From positions 1-64,000 of the forward strand of contig NZ_JALBFU010000010.1 in NCBI RefSeq assembly GCF_022662575.1: 64,000 nucleotides of DNA, written 5' to 3'. Shown piece after piece: positions 41,565 to 49,231 of the stretch. This DNA is from Luteimonas aquatica. Lineage in GTDB: Bacteria > Pseudomonadota > Gammaproteobacteria > Xanthomonadales > Xanthomonadaceae. Below the pieces are notes generated by a model. The model searched no databases and was not told where the DNA came from. It worked only from the letters and a program-made list of their open reading frames with translations. The position numbers and the translations under genes were made by a program. Position 1 is the stretch's first letter. Each line of letters begins with the position of its first letter.

Positions 41565-41608
41565 TGGCCGGGCGTTCGGGCCCGCAGCGGACGCCTTGTG
41601 GGCGTCCG
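41565..41608. repeat. Dispersed repeat element, copy B
   Basis: Second copy, 113 bases from copy A. The upstream companion TGCCATCCATGGCG (41514) is also found at the same distance before a third, diverged copy at 50669. It ends 17 bases before the rtcB stop codon. Confidence 0.7.
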
Positions 41609-41624
41609 CTAAGCGCGCGGGCCC

Positions 41625-42854
41625 TCACCCCTTCACGCATAGCACCTGGCGGAGGGTGTGCACCACTTCCACCAGGTCGCTCTGCGCGGCCATCACCGCG
41701 TCGATCGACTTGTAGGCGGCCGGCGACTCGTCGACCACGGCCGCGTCCTTGCGGCACTCCACGTGCGCGGTGGCCTCGCGGTGCTGCTTGAGCGTGATCT
41801 CCTTGCGCGCCCGGGTCCGGCTCATGACGCGGCCGGCGCCGTGGCTGCAGCTGTGGAAGCTGTCGGGGTTGCCGAGTCCGCGCACGATGTAGCTGCGCGT
41901 GCCCATGCTGCCCGGGATGATGCCCAGCTCGCCCGCGCGCGCGCTCACCGCGCCCTTGCGGGTGACCAGCAGGTCCTGGTCGCCGTGCGTTTCCTTCTGC
42001 ACGTAGTTGTGGTGGCAGTTCACCGCCATCTTCTCCAGCTGGAACTTCGGCAGCCGGTGGCGCATCTCCTGCAGCACCCTGGCCATCATCGCCTCGCGGT
42101 TGGCGCGTGCGTAGTCCTGCGCCCACGACACCGCCTCCACGTAGTCGTCGAACAGCGGCTCGCCCTCCATGAAGAAGGCCAGGTCCTTGTCCGGCAGGTG
42201 GAAGCCGAGCACGCGGTGCGCCAGCTGCTCGCGCGCCCGCTCGATGAAGTAGCTGCCGATCAGGTTGCCGGTGCCGCGCGATCCGCTGTGCAGCATCACC
42301 CACACCGCGTCGCTCTCGTCCAGGCAGACCTCGATGAAGTGGTTGCCGCCGCCGAGCGTGCCGATCTGGCGATCGATCTTGTCGGTGCGGATCTTGCGGT
42401 GCTTGGCCTTGATCGCCTCCAGCCGCGCCATCAGCCCCGACTGCGCCAGGCGCGTCTCGATGCTGTCCGGCAGCCGGCGGTGCTCGCCGCCCGGGCCGTT
42501 GCCGACCGGCACGCCGCGCTCGATGCTCGAACGCAGTTGCGCCAGGCTGTCCGGCAGGTCGCCGGCGCGCAGCGTGGTCCGCACCGCGGCCATGCCGCAG
42601 CCGATGTCGACGCCGACCGCGGCCGGGATGATGGCGCCCCGGGTCGGAATCACCGATCCCACCGTGGCGCCCTTGCCCAGGTGCACGTCCGGCATCACCG
42701 CCACCCACGGCCCGACGAACGGGATCGCGGCGATGTTGCGCAGCTGCTCGTGCGCCTGCGCCTCCAGCGGCACGCCGCGCACCCAGCCCTTGATCGGCGT
42801 GGCGCTGCCCTCGGCGTGCAGCAATTCGTAATGCGTGGTCATTTCCGTACTCAT
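41625..42854 (-). CDS. rtcB: RNA ligase RtcB
   Basis: The 409-residue protein carries the RtcB active-site motifs: PDVHLGKGATVG, GVDIGCGMAA with the metal-binding Cys about residue 86, GGGNHFIEV, HSGSRGTGN, NCHHNYVQKE, SMGTRSYIVRG, and SCSHGAGRVMSR with the His that becomes guanylylated. RtcB joins 2',3'-cyclic phosphate or 3'-phosphate ends to 5'-OH ends using GTP and Mn, repairing nicked tRNA and other RNA. The start at 42854 has AAGGAA 7 bases upstream. It is 50 bases downstream of the slipin gene, and two tRNA-like RNAs precede the operon. No rtcA, rtcR or archease gene is in the window. Confidence 0.95.
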   Translation of the reverse strand: MSTEMTTHYELLHAEGSATPIKGWVRGVPLEAQAHEQLRNIAAIPFVGPWVAVMPDVHLGKGATVGSVIPTRGAIIPAAVGVDIGCGMAAVRTTLRAGDLPDSLAQLRSSIERGVPVGNGPGGEHRRLPDSIETRLAQSGLMARLEAIKAKHRKIRTDKIDRQIGTLGGGNHFIEVCLDESDAVWVMLHSGSRGTGNLIGSYFIERAREQLAHRVLGFHLPDKDLAFFMEGEPLFDDYVEAVSWAQDYARANREAMMARVLQEMRHRLPKFQLEKMAVNCHHNYVQKETHGDQDLLVTRKGAVSARAGELGIIPGSMGTRSYIVRGLGNPDSFHSCSHGAGRVMSRTRARKEITLKQHREATAHVECRKDAAVVDESPAAYKSIDAVMAAQSDLVEVVHTLRQVLCVKG

Positions 42855-42904
42855 GTGATGGTTCCTTGAAAATCCGCGCGGCGATTCCGTTCGCCACGCG
42901 GAGG

Positions 42905-44029
42905 TTACTGCTTCATCGTCACCAGTTGCTTCAGCACGCCGTCCAGGCCGCCGAACACGGTGAGCTTGTCGATCTTCTCGGTCACCTTCTCCAGGGCCTC
43001 GAGCTCCTTCAGGCGCATCAGCACCGGGCTCTCCTCCACCAGCTTCGCGGTGTTGAGCAGGGAACGCGTGGCGTTCGCCTCCTCGCGGCGGCGGATCACG
43101 TTGGCCTGGGCCGCCTTCTCCGCCTGCACGACGCTGTTGAGGATCTCCTTCATCTCGCCCGGCAGGATCACGTCCTTCACGCCGACGCCGAGGATCTCGA
43201 TGCCGAACGCGTCGACCTTGCCGCGCACATAGGCGAAGATGTCGGCGTCCAGCGAGGCCTTGTCGCCGAGCAGCTCGTCCAGCGACTTGGCGGAGATCGC
43301 CTTGCGCAGGCCGTACTGCAGCTCGCGGTAGAGGTGGTCGCCGAACTTCGCCACCTTGGTGCGCGCGGCGACCGGGTCGGTCACGCGCATGCTGGCGGCG
43401 AGGTTCACGCGCAGGGAGACCTTGTCGCGGGTCAGCAGTTCCTGGCCCGAGACCTCGACCGACTGCACACGCAGCTCGATCACCTCGGCGACGACGTTCT
43501 TGCGGAAATTCCAGAAGGCATAGGCGCCGGGATCGAGCTGGCGCGCCAGCTTGCCGTCCACGAACACCAGACCCGCGAATTCCGCCGGCACGTCCACCAC
43601 GGCGGCGACCTTGGACAGCGCGCCGAGCTGGCGCAGGCGGCTGGCGGCCCAGGCGGGCACCTCCAGGCCGTCGGCCAGGGACAGGCGCTGCACCTGGATC
43701 TCGACCAGGCCGCGCCAGTACAGCTTGCGCGTGCCGGGGGCGAGCACGTCCTCGAGCTTGCCGTTCTTCAGCACCAGGCCGACTTCGTCGGTGCCGAGGT
43801 CGGCGAGCACGAAGGTCTCGCCCAGCTCGAGGCCGAGGCGCGCGATCAGGGTATCGGTGTCGCGGCCGGCATATTCCGCCTGCGCGATTCCGTGCACGCT
43901 CACCTCGATCCGCCGCAACGGGTCGAAGAAGCGATACACGCCCGCACCGAGCACGCCCTCGAATTGACGGTTGCGATACACCAGGCCGCGCTCGCCGTCG
44001 CCGATCACGACCCTCTTGGTCCAGAACAT
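42905..44029 (-). CDS. Slipin (SPFH/band 7 protein) of the RNA-repair operon
   Basis: The 374-residue protein has a divergent N-terminal region (about residues 1-110) with repeated GLVYRNRQFEGVLGAGVYRFF and GLVLKNGKLEDVLAPGTRKLYW. An SPFH core follows: ELLTRDKVSLRVNLAASMRVTD, YGLRKAISAKSLDELLG, FGIEILGVGVKDVILPGEMK, then a coiled-coil with QAEKAAQANVIRRREEANA. AAGGAG lies 7 bases before ATG 44029. There is no obvious membrane helix, so it may be peripheral. SPFH proteins form ring-like oligomers. Linkage of slipins to RtcB is a known pattern in bacterial RNA-repair operons, but its mechanism is unclear. Confidence 0.9.
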   Translation of the reverse strand: MFWTKRVVIGDGERGLVYRNRQFEGVLGAGVYRFFDPLRRIEVSVHGIAQAEYAGRDTDTLIARLGLELGETFVLADLGTDEVGLVLKNGKLEDVLAPGTRKLYWRGLVEIQVQRLSLADGLEVPAWAASRLRQLGALSKVAAVVDVPAEFAGLVFVDGKLARQLDPGAYAFWNFRKNVVAEVIELRVQSVEVSGQELLTRDKVSLRVNLAASMRVTDPVAARTKVAKFGDHLYRELQYGLRKAISAKSLDELLGDKASLDADIFAYVRGKVDAFGIEILGVGVKDVILPGEMKEILNSVVQAEKAAQANVIRRREEANATRSLLNTAKLVEESPVLMRLKELEALEKVTEKIDKLTVFGGLDGVLKQLVTMKQ

Positions 44030-44461
44030 GGCAGTTCTCCTTGTTGGCTCTGGTGGTCCGGTCCCGTGGATGGCCGATGCGGCGGACCGGTTGCCGCATC
44101 GCCGATTGGTGCGCGTGCCGGCCGCGCATTCGACGCGGCAAGCCACGGTTGTCCCTCCGCCCGCTTCCCGAAAATCCGCGCCAAGGCGCACGGGGTGCGG
44201 CGGGAAAACATCTATGAAGCGGAAACGCCCCTCGACGACGATGCCGCGGAGCCGGCGCGCTGTTCGCGCGGAGGCCGAGGCGATCGAGCCGGTCCGGCGA
44301 TGCATTGCCGTCCGGCGGTCAGGCGCCGGCCCGCGCGCTGCGAGGGCGGGGACCCGGCGGTACCGCCGCTGCGCTGCGCGGGCGCCTTCGCCGAATCCGC
44401 CGATGCAGGCGCGGGTTTCGGGAAGGGCGTCCCGCATCACCGCACGGGGCGTTTCCTGGTG

Positions 44462-44477
44462 CGGGACTTTCGTCCCG
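44462..44477 (-). other. GNRA-capped hairpin between tRNA-like RNA and slipin gene
   Basis: On the - strand CGGGAC, loop GAAA, GTCCCG forms a stable hairpin about 20 bases downstream of the second tRNA-like RNA. A second small hairpin (CATGG at 44499-44495 pairing with CCATG at 44485-44481) lies between them. The roughly 430 bases from here to the slipin start contain no convincing gene. Confidence 0.5.
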
Positions 44478-44497
44478 TGTCATGGCGTGACAGGCCA

Positions 44498-44572
44498 TGG
44501 TTTGGAGCGGGAGTTGAACCCGCGACAGACAGATTAGGAATCTGTTGCTCTACCCGACTGAGCTATCCAGTG
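44498..44572 (-). ncRNA. tRNA-like RNA 2 with Arg(CCU) anticodon and defective acceptor stem
   Basis: The D-stem GCTC/GAGC, anticodon stem ACAGA/TCTGT with a 7-base loop TTCCTAA (anticodon CCT, followed by AA), five-base variable loop and T-stem GCGGG/CCCGC with loop TTCAACT are all correct for a tRNA. The acceptor is not: only the four inner pairs TGGA/TCCA form, the outer three positions mismatch (C-A, A-A, C-C), and no properly placed CCA end follows. An automatic caller might label this tRNA-Arg. I call it tRNA-like because it cannot form a normal acceptor. It is followed on the same strand by slipin and rtcB. Confidence 0.75.
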
Positions 44573-44646
44573 GCGAACGTGTCGGATTCGAACCGGCACC
44601 TGCGGCTTGCGCCGCCGCTCTCCCATTGAGCTAACGTCCCTTCGCC
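44571..44646 (-). ncRNA. tRNA-like RNA 1 with a GNRA tetraloop in place of the anticodon loop
   Basis: A D-arm (GCTC/GAGC, loop AATGGGA), a T-arm (GCCGG/CCGAC, one C-A mismatch, canonical loop TTCGAAT) and an acceptor-like stem (GACGT against ACGTT) are arranged as in a tRNA. The anticodon arm is GCGGC-GCAA-GCCGC: a perfect stem capped by a four-base GNRA loop, so there is no anticodon. Upstream GGCGAA (44646-44641) can also pair with TTCGCC at the 3' side, so the acceptor may continue into a longer helix instead of ending in a free CCA. It directly abuts tRNA-like RNA 2. No promoter was recognised. Confidence 0.75.
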
Positions 44647-44748
44647 GAAACATGTCCTCCGGGCTTCGGGCATACGCCACGGCAGCGCCGCGCGCACCGG
44701 ACGGGACGCAAGCCCGTACCGCTGGAAACCGTTCGAACCACGTTTCGC

Positions 44749-44774
44749 ATTGGCGCCTTGTCGAAGGCGCCAAT
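44749..44774. other. Perfect 11-bp stem-loop upstream of the tRNA-like pair
   Basis: ATTGGCGCCTT (44749-44759) pairs perfectly with AAGGCGCCAAT (44764-44774) around GTCG. On the + strand CCTTTT follows; on the - strand it would be a leader structure about 100 bases before tRNA-like RNA 1. It may be a terminator or a structured part of the same RNA. Confidence 0.5.
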
Positions 44775-44950
44775 CCTTTTGCACGATCCGCCTTGATCGG
44801 CATGCCCCGCCCGCCGCCCGTGCCCGGCATCAGGGCACAGCGCTCTCGCGCCTCACAGCGGAAACCTCCTTGTCCTCGGGCATTCCATGCCCGGATGCGC
44901 AGGGTGCGGGTCGATCGTGCGTAAACCTTTTCTCCGTTTGCGAACGCGCA

Positions 44951-44986
44951 AAAGAAAACGCCCCCGGCATGGAGTCCGAGGGCGTT
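44951..44986 (-). terminator. Rho-independent terminator of the 39-codon gene
   Basis: On the - strand AACGCCCTCGG pairs with CCGGGGGCGTT (11 pairs including one G-T, loop of eight), followed by TTCTTT. It lies 45 bases beyond the stop of the small gene at 45031 and separates it from the tRNA-like/slipin/rtcB region. Confidence 0.85.
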
Positions 44987-45030
44987 CGCGTTCCTCGGAG
45001 ATCGGGGCGACCGATCTCCAGGAAGGAAAA

Positions 45031-45150
45031 TCAGTCGATGTGTGTATCGCCTTCCAGCCGGTCCAGGCGGCTTGGCAGCGCACAGCAGCCCGCGTCGCGG
45101 TCTTCGTGCGACGTGCGTGCGGGGTTGGCGATGTGGAGGCGGGATTTCAT
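45031..45150 (-). CDS. Small 39-residue protein of unknown function
   Basis: MKSRLHIANPARTSHEDRD begins this short frame, which continues with AGCCALPSRLDRLEGDTHID and stops. It lies between a plausible sigma-70 promoter (45197-45225) and a strong intrinsic terminator (44951-44986), so the transcript is real even if the frame is short. No good Shine-Dalgarno sequence precedes ATG 45150, so the unit could instead be a small RNA. The adjacent cysteine pair and charged, helical character suggest a folded or partner-binding miniprotein. I do not recognise a family. Confidence 0.5.
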   Translation of the reverse strand: MKSRLHIANPARTSHEDRDAGCCALPSRLDRLEGDTHID

Positions 45151-45196
45151 GGGAATCTGTAGAAATTTCGAATCGCCGGATGGCGAATGGGCGCGC

Positions 45197-45225
45197 ACAT
45201 TACGCGCTCGTTCGCGAATGCGCAA
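45197..45225 (-). promoter_or_regulatory. Sigma-70-like promoter of the small gene
   Basis: On the - strand TTGCGC (45225-45220), exactly 17 bases, then TAATGT (45202-45197). It lies about 50 bases upstream of ATG 45150 in a locally AT-richer stretch. Confidence 0.5.
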
Positions 45226-45322
45226 GCATTTTTCCGAAATAATTTCGACGGCCGACGAGCGGTCGCCTGCTTGCGACGAGTGTCGCGCCGCGCGCCGCGG
45301 CACGGGTGCGATGCCGCGGCGC

Positions 45323-45727
45323 TCAGTCCGCGTCGGGAAGATGGTAGGTGAAGTGGTAGAAATGCTCGCCGTCGCGGATTTCGATGTCGAGCGTGCCGAC
45401 GATGCCGGCGAGTTCGCCCGTGCCGGAATCCGGCACCACCGAGATGCGCAGCTGCGGCGCGCCGCGATCCATCGTGCCGCTGTGCTGCAGCGCGAATCCG
45501 CCGCTGCGGCCATGGATGGTGGCGGTGACGCAGTCCATCGCGACGTATCCGGCCGAGCCTTTCACCTCGGTGCGCACGGCCAGCATCTGGCCCTTCGCGC
45601 TGCCGACCATGTCGCCATCGAACACCTTGTGCAGCGCCATGCGGCCGATGCTCGGATCGCCGACGCCTTCCTCGTTCGCCTGCGGGGTGATGGTGACGGA
45701 GAAAGTGCCATGCGCGTATCGGGTCAT
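45323..45727 (-). CDS. DUF3224 domain protein
   Basis: The 134-residue protein starts MTRYAHGTFSVTITPQ and contains IGRMALHKVFDGDMVGSAKGQML, SAGYVAMDCVTATIHGRSGGFALQHSG and GTGELAGIVGTLDIEI, which together mark DUF3224, a small beta-barrel family. No signal peptide. It lies 36 bases after msrB on the same strand. Function unknown. Confidence 0.88.
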   Translation of the reverse strand: MTRYAHGTFSVTITPQANEEGVGDPSIGRMALHKVFDGDMVGSAKGQMLAVRTEVKGSAGYVAMDCVTATIHGRSGGFALQHSGTMDRGAPQLRISVVPDSGTGELAGIVGTLDIEIRDGEHFYHFTYHLPDAD

Positions 45728-45763
45728 GCGCGATGCGTCCTGTCGCTCGGGGGGAGGTGAGGG

Positions 45764-46231
45764 TCAGTCGGCGCCGGCGGCTTCCGCGCCGCCGCGCCGC
45801 AGCGGGTCGGGCAGGGCGTCGCCCTTGGCCACGAAGCCCAGCGAGACCGAGTTCAGGCAATGGCGCTGTCCCGTCGGCGGCGGGCCGTCGGGGAACACGT
45901 GGCCCAGGTGGCTGCCGCAGCGCGCGCACACTTCCTCCACGCGCTCCATGCCGTGGCTGCTGTCGCGCAGGTAGCGGATGTGCGCCGGATCGTAGGGCTG
46001 GAAGAAGCTCGGCCAGCCGGTGCCGGAATCGAACTTGGCGCCGGAGCGGAACAGCGGCAGGCCGCAGAAGCGGCAGACGTAGACGCCGTCGCGCTTGTTG
46101 TCCAGGAATACGCCGCAGAAGGGCGCCTCGGTGCCGTGCGCGAGCAGGACGCGGCGTTCCTCGTCGCTGAGGCCGGCGTCGATCGTGTGCCGCTGCGTGT
46201 CGCTGGGGGGTGTGAGGTCGAAGCTGCTCAT
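45764..46231 (-). CDS. msrB: Peptide-methionine (R)-S-oxide reductase
   Basis: The 155-residue enzyme has two zinc CxxC pairs (CRFCG, CARCG), [20 protein letters not shown], and the catalytic cysteine in [11 protein letters not shown], all diagnostic of MsrB. It reduces methionine-R-sulfoxide in proteins. The start at 46231 (MSSFDLTPP) gives the normal length with no signal peptide, so it acts in the cytoplasm. Catalytic and zinc residues are all present. Confidence 0.95.
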   Translation of the reverse strand: MSSFDLTPPSDTQRHTIDAGLSDEERRVLLAHGTEAPFCGVFLDNKRDGVYVCRFCGLPLFRSGAKFDSGTGWPSFFQPYDPAHIRYLRDSSHGMERVEEVCARCGSHLGHVFPDGPPPTGQRHCLNSVSLGFVAKGDALPDPLRRGGAEAAGAD

Positions 46232-46316
46232 GTCTGCGTACCGTGTCGGGCGGGTCGGGGCCGAGTGCCGTCGGCCCACGCGATTATGCACGCAAGCCGT
46301 GAAGCGTCCATCGCCT

Positions 46317-46601
46317 TCACTCGGCCTCGCCGCGGCCCTGCGCGCGCGCGCGGCGGATCACCGCGCGCACCTGTTCGCGGTCGCGATGGCGGGAGATCGC
46401 GACCGCCCCCAGGCGCAGCGCGTCCTCGCGCAGTTCGGCGGTGACGTCGTAGTGCGCGCCGCTGGCCTTGTCCTGGAAGGCGCGGCGCGGGATGCCCAGG
46501 CGCGCGGCGAAGGCATGCAGCTCCTCCAGCGTATCGGCCATCAGGTGCGCCCAGCGCTGCCCGCGCCACTGCACGACGGCATCGTCGACGTAGACGCTCA
46601 T
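46317..46601 (-). CDS. DUF4031 domain protein
   Basis: The 94-residue protein begins [20 protein letters not shown] and has the [16 protein letters not shown] and [18 protein letters not shown] motifs of the DUF4031 family, a small soluble protein. It follows the order msrB and DUF3224 on the same strand. Function unknown. Confidence 0.88.
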   Translation of the reverse strand: MSVYVDDAVVQWRGQRWAHLMADTLEELHAFAARLGIPRRAFQDKASGAHYDVTAELREDALRLGAVAISRHRDREQVRAVIRRARAQGRGEAE

Positions 46602-46721
46602 GCGTTGCGCGGGGTCGGGCCGGTCATGCCGGGAGTATGGCCGATTGCGGTCGGCGCGTACGGCCAGCGCGGGTTCAACATGGGCTTGCTAGCGTTGTGC
46701 TGCCGAGCCGGGAGCGCCGGC

Positions 46722-46738
46722 CGTCCGCGTCGCGGACG
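46722..46738. promoter_or_regulatory. Perfect 17-base palindrome, operator candidate
   Basis: CGTCCGCG-T-CGCGGACG is a perfect inverted repeat ending 37 bases before ATG 46776. Its high GC content raises the chance of coincidence. Confidence 0.3.
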
Positions 46739-46775
46739 TGTTCGCCCAGGACAGCTCTCCTTCGGACGCAAGCCC

Positions 46776-47198
46776 ATGAAGCCGTCATCGCTCGTGCTGT
46801 ACGGTGTGTTCCTTCCCGGCGTGCTCCTTACCGGTATGTTCCTGGCCGCGTCCGCCGCCCGGGCCGGCGACCTCGACCTGAGCCTGCCGGGAGCGACGCG
46901 CTTCGGCGTGCCCTATGCGCCGCCCGGCCTGCGGCAAGAGGCGGACAGCCCCGTACCGGCGGAGGACGATGGCAAGGCGCGCATCCACGGCAGCTTCACC
47001 ACCGGCATCGGCTATGCGAAAGGCCTGGGCACCTCGACCTACAACCGCGCCCACATCAATATCGACAAGACCCTGGGCGAGGAGCGCCAGACGCGCCTGA
47101 ACCTCGACCTGCAGGTGGAGAAGATCGACGGGCCCGCGGCGGGCTACGGATACGGCTTCGGCCCCGATCCTTGGCATCGCCCTTCGCGCTGGCCGTGA
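46776..47198 (+). CDS. Exported protein of unknown function
   Basis: The 140-residue product has a signal peptide (LPGVLLTGMFLAASAARA-G). The mature part contains KARIHGSFTTGIGYAKGLG and TRLNLDLQVEKID, alternating patterns that look like a few outer-membrane beta-strands, too few for a full barrel. It ends in a Trp/Pro-rich tail. It could be an assembly-requiring small barrel protein or a periplasmic protein. It is convergent with the DUF3016 gene. Confidence 0.65.
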   Translation: MKPSSLVLYGVFLPGVLLTGMFLAASAARAGDLDLSLPGATRFGVPYAPPGLRQEADSPVPAEDDGKARIHGSFTTGIGYAKGLGTSTYNRAHINIDKTLGEERQTRLNLDLQVEKIDGPAAGYGYGFGPDPWHRPSRWP

Positions 47199-47222
47199 CG
47201 GCCGGCGCGGCGACCGCGCGGA

Positions 47223-47780
47223 TCAGATGGCGGCGGACTTGAATTCCTTGCGCAGCCAGTCGTCGACCAGGCGCTTCTCGTAGCGCAGCGCGTCGGTGTT
47301 GCCGGGCAGGGCGGTATTGGTCATGAACGCCAGGTCGGTGAGCTTGCGCTCGCCCTGGGCGATGACCCGGCCGTCGCTGCCGGTGAGCTGGAACGACAGG
47401 GTCATGCGCGGCGGGTAGATGTCGCGCACGTAGCGGATCGAGTCGTCGCGCGGCCCGTGCCAGGGCTCGTAGTCGCCGGCGCGGCGGATGTCGTGCAGCG
47501 TGACCTCGAGGCGTTCGCCCGGCGCCAGCCGCTTCTCGGCGCGGCTGCGGATGTACTGGGCGATCTGCCGTACCCAGTCGCCGCGCCGCGCTTCCCAGCG
47601 GTTGCGGCTGTGGGTGATGTCGGTGAACTTGCCGGGATCGTCCCACTGCACGTCCACCGGGCCGGCTTCGGGCAGTTGGCGCGGCAGGCCGGGATCGGTG
47701 ACGTCGGAGACCCGGGCGGCGGACTGGCCTGCGCCCAGCAGGCCGGCGAGCAGCAGGGGGATGAAAAATCGAGTGCTCAT
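47223..47780 (-). CDS. Exported DUF3016 protein
   Basis: The 185-residue protein has a signal peptide (FFIPLLLAGLLGAGQSAA). Its mature domain contains VQWDDPGKFTDITHSRNRW, RAEKRLAPGERLEVTLHDI, DSIRYVRDIYPPRMTLSF and LTDLAFMTNTAL, matching the DUF3016 family of periplasmic proteins. Function unknown. Confidence 0.88.
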   Translation of the reverse strand: MSTRFFIPLLLAGLLGAGQSAARVSDVTDPGLPRQLPEAGPVDVQWDDPGKFTDITHSRNRWEARRGDWVRQIAQYIRSRAEKRLAPGERLEVTLHDIRRAGDYEPWHGPRDDSIRYVRDIYPPRMTLSFQLTGSDGRVIAQGERKLTDLAFMTNTALPGNTDALRYEKRLVDDWLRKEFKSAAI

Positions 47781-47903
47781 GGCATCGCTCCTTGGCGATA
47801 TGGCTCGATTCTCTGCCTCGCTGCCGCACCTCGCAATGCACTTCGGTCACACCCGCGCGTACTGTTGCTTCGCATTCATGCGGCGGCAGGCTAGAGTGCC
47901 GCC

Positions 47904-49124
47904 ATGCCGCCCGACAGCGCCGTCACCCCCCGTTCCCAGGGCGAACGCCACGAACTGATCGATGCGCTGCGCGGCTTTGCCCTGGCGGGCGTGCTGCTGG
48001 CCAACCTGGCCGCCTTCTCGCTGTACCAGTACCTGACCGAACAGGCGCAGTCGGCGCTGCCGACCGCGAAGTTCGACGCGGCGGTGAACGTGGCGCTGCA
48101 GGCGCTGCTCACGCACAAGGCGGTCACCGTCTTCTCGATCCTGTTCGGCCTGGGATTCGCGATGCAGCTCGAGCGCGCCCGCGTCCGCGGCGCGGACGGC
48201 CTGCGAGTCTTCCTGCGCCGCATGGGCGTGCTGCTGGCGATCGGCCTGGTGCATTCGTTCTACTGGTACGGCGACATCCTGCTGATCTACGCGCTCGCCG
48301 GCTTCGCCCTGATCCTGTTCCGCAACTGGCCCGACCGCTGGCTGGTGTGGGGCGGGTTCGGGATCGCGCTCGGCGCGACCGCCTTGCTGCGGCCCACGCT
48401 GATCGCCTCGATGACGGCCTACATGCCGCGCGAGGCGCACAACGCGCTGGTGCTGGAGGGCCTGTCCTCGCCCTCGTGGCAGGCGTCGCTGGCGGCGAAC
48501 TTCGACCTGATGCGGCGCTGGTATCCCGTCGGCGGCCTCTGGCTGGGCTGTTTCGCGCTCGGCCGCTTCCTGCTCGGCTATTGGGCGGGACGGCGCCGGC
48601 TGCTGCAGGAGCCGCAAAGGCACCTGCCGCTGCTCAGGCGCATCCTGCTGTGGACGCTGCCGCTGGGCATGGCCGCCACCGCGCTGCAGTTCGCGCAGGC
48701 CTCGATCAAGCAGGCCGTGCCCGCGCTGGGCCAAGGCGTGGCGCCCACCGCCTGGACCGTGATCGGCTATGCCGGGCCGCTGCTGCTGGGGATCGCCTTC
48801 GGCCTGGTGTTCGTGCTGCTGTTCCTGCGCGAGGGATGGCGGCGCTGGCTGCGGCATTTCGCGCCGGCGGGCCGCATGGCGCTGACCAACTACCTGACGC
48901 AGACGCTGGTCTGCACGGGCGTGTTCTACGGGATCGGCCTGGGCGTGGGCCCCCGATTCGGGACGGCGTCCTGGCTGGTGCTGTGGGTGCCGCTGTTCGC
49001 GGCGCAGATGGCTTTCAGCCGCTGGTGGCTGGCGCGCTTCCGCTTCGGGCCGATGGAATGGCTCTGGCGCACGTTGACCTACGGACGCCGCCAACCCATG
49101 CGGCCGGTGCCCGCCTCGGGCTGA
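47904..49124 (+). CDS. DUF418 domain membrane protein (YeiB-like)
   Basis: The 406-residue polytopic protein opens with ERHELIDALRGFALAGVLLANL, the signature of DUF418/YeiB proteins, has about nine hydrophobic segments, and ends with the family region FAPAGRMALTNYLTQTLVCT and RWWLARFRFGPMEWLWRTLT. The fold is related to acyltransferase-type membrane proteins; the substrate is unknown. Confidence 0.9.
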   Translation: MPPDSAVTPRSQGERHELIDALRGFALAGVLLANLAAFSLYQYLTEQAQSALPTAKFDAAVNVALQALLTHKAVTVFSILFGLGFAMQLERARVRGADGLRVFLRRMGVLLAIGLVHSFYWYGDILLIYALAGFALILFRNWPDRWLVWGGFGIALGATALLRPTLIASMTAYMPREAHNALVLEGLSSPSWQASLAANFDLMRRWYPVGGLWLGCFALGRFLLGYWAGRRRLLQEPQRHLPLLRRILLWTLPLGMAATALQFAQASIKQAVPALGQGVAPTAWTVIGYAGPLLLGIAFGLVFVLLFLREGWRRWLRHFAPAGRMALTNYLTQTLVCTGVFYGIGLGVGPRFGTASWLVLWVPLFAAQMAFSRWWLARFRFGPMEWLWRTLTYGRRQPMRPVPASG

Positions 49125-49231
49125 GGCGAGGATGCGGCCGCCGCGGAGGGCCGCAACGCAGCGTTGCGGAGGGCTTGTTTCCCGGTTCCGCGCCCGGGCG
49201 TCTAATGGTGTTTTCCCTGCCCGGCCCGCGC

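Noticed and set aside
44498..44572. Ordinary tRNA-Arg(CCU) gene
   Set aside because: The outer acceptor positions do not pair and no correctly placed CCA end exists, so I call it tRNA-like and not a functional tRNA.
44534..44830. A 98-codon minus-strand frame crossing the first tRNA-like RNA
   Set aside because: It runs through a structured RNA, has no ribosome site of its own beyond overlap with the micro-ORF stop, and its composition is not protein-like.
44640..44871. Sigma-54 promoter and RtcR-type control for the rtcB locus
   Set aside because: I looked for a GG-N10-GC pattern near TGGCAC/TTGC upstream of the tRNA-like RNAs and found none convincing, and no RtcR gene is in the window.
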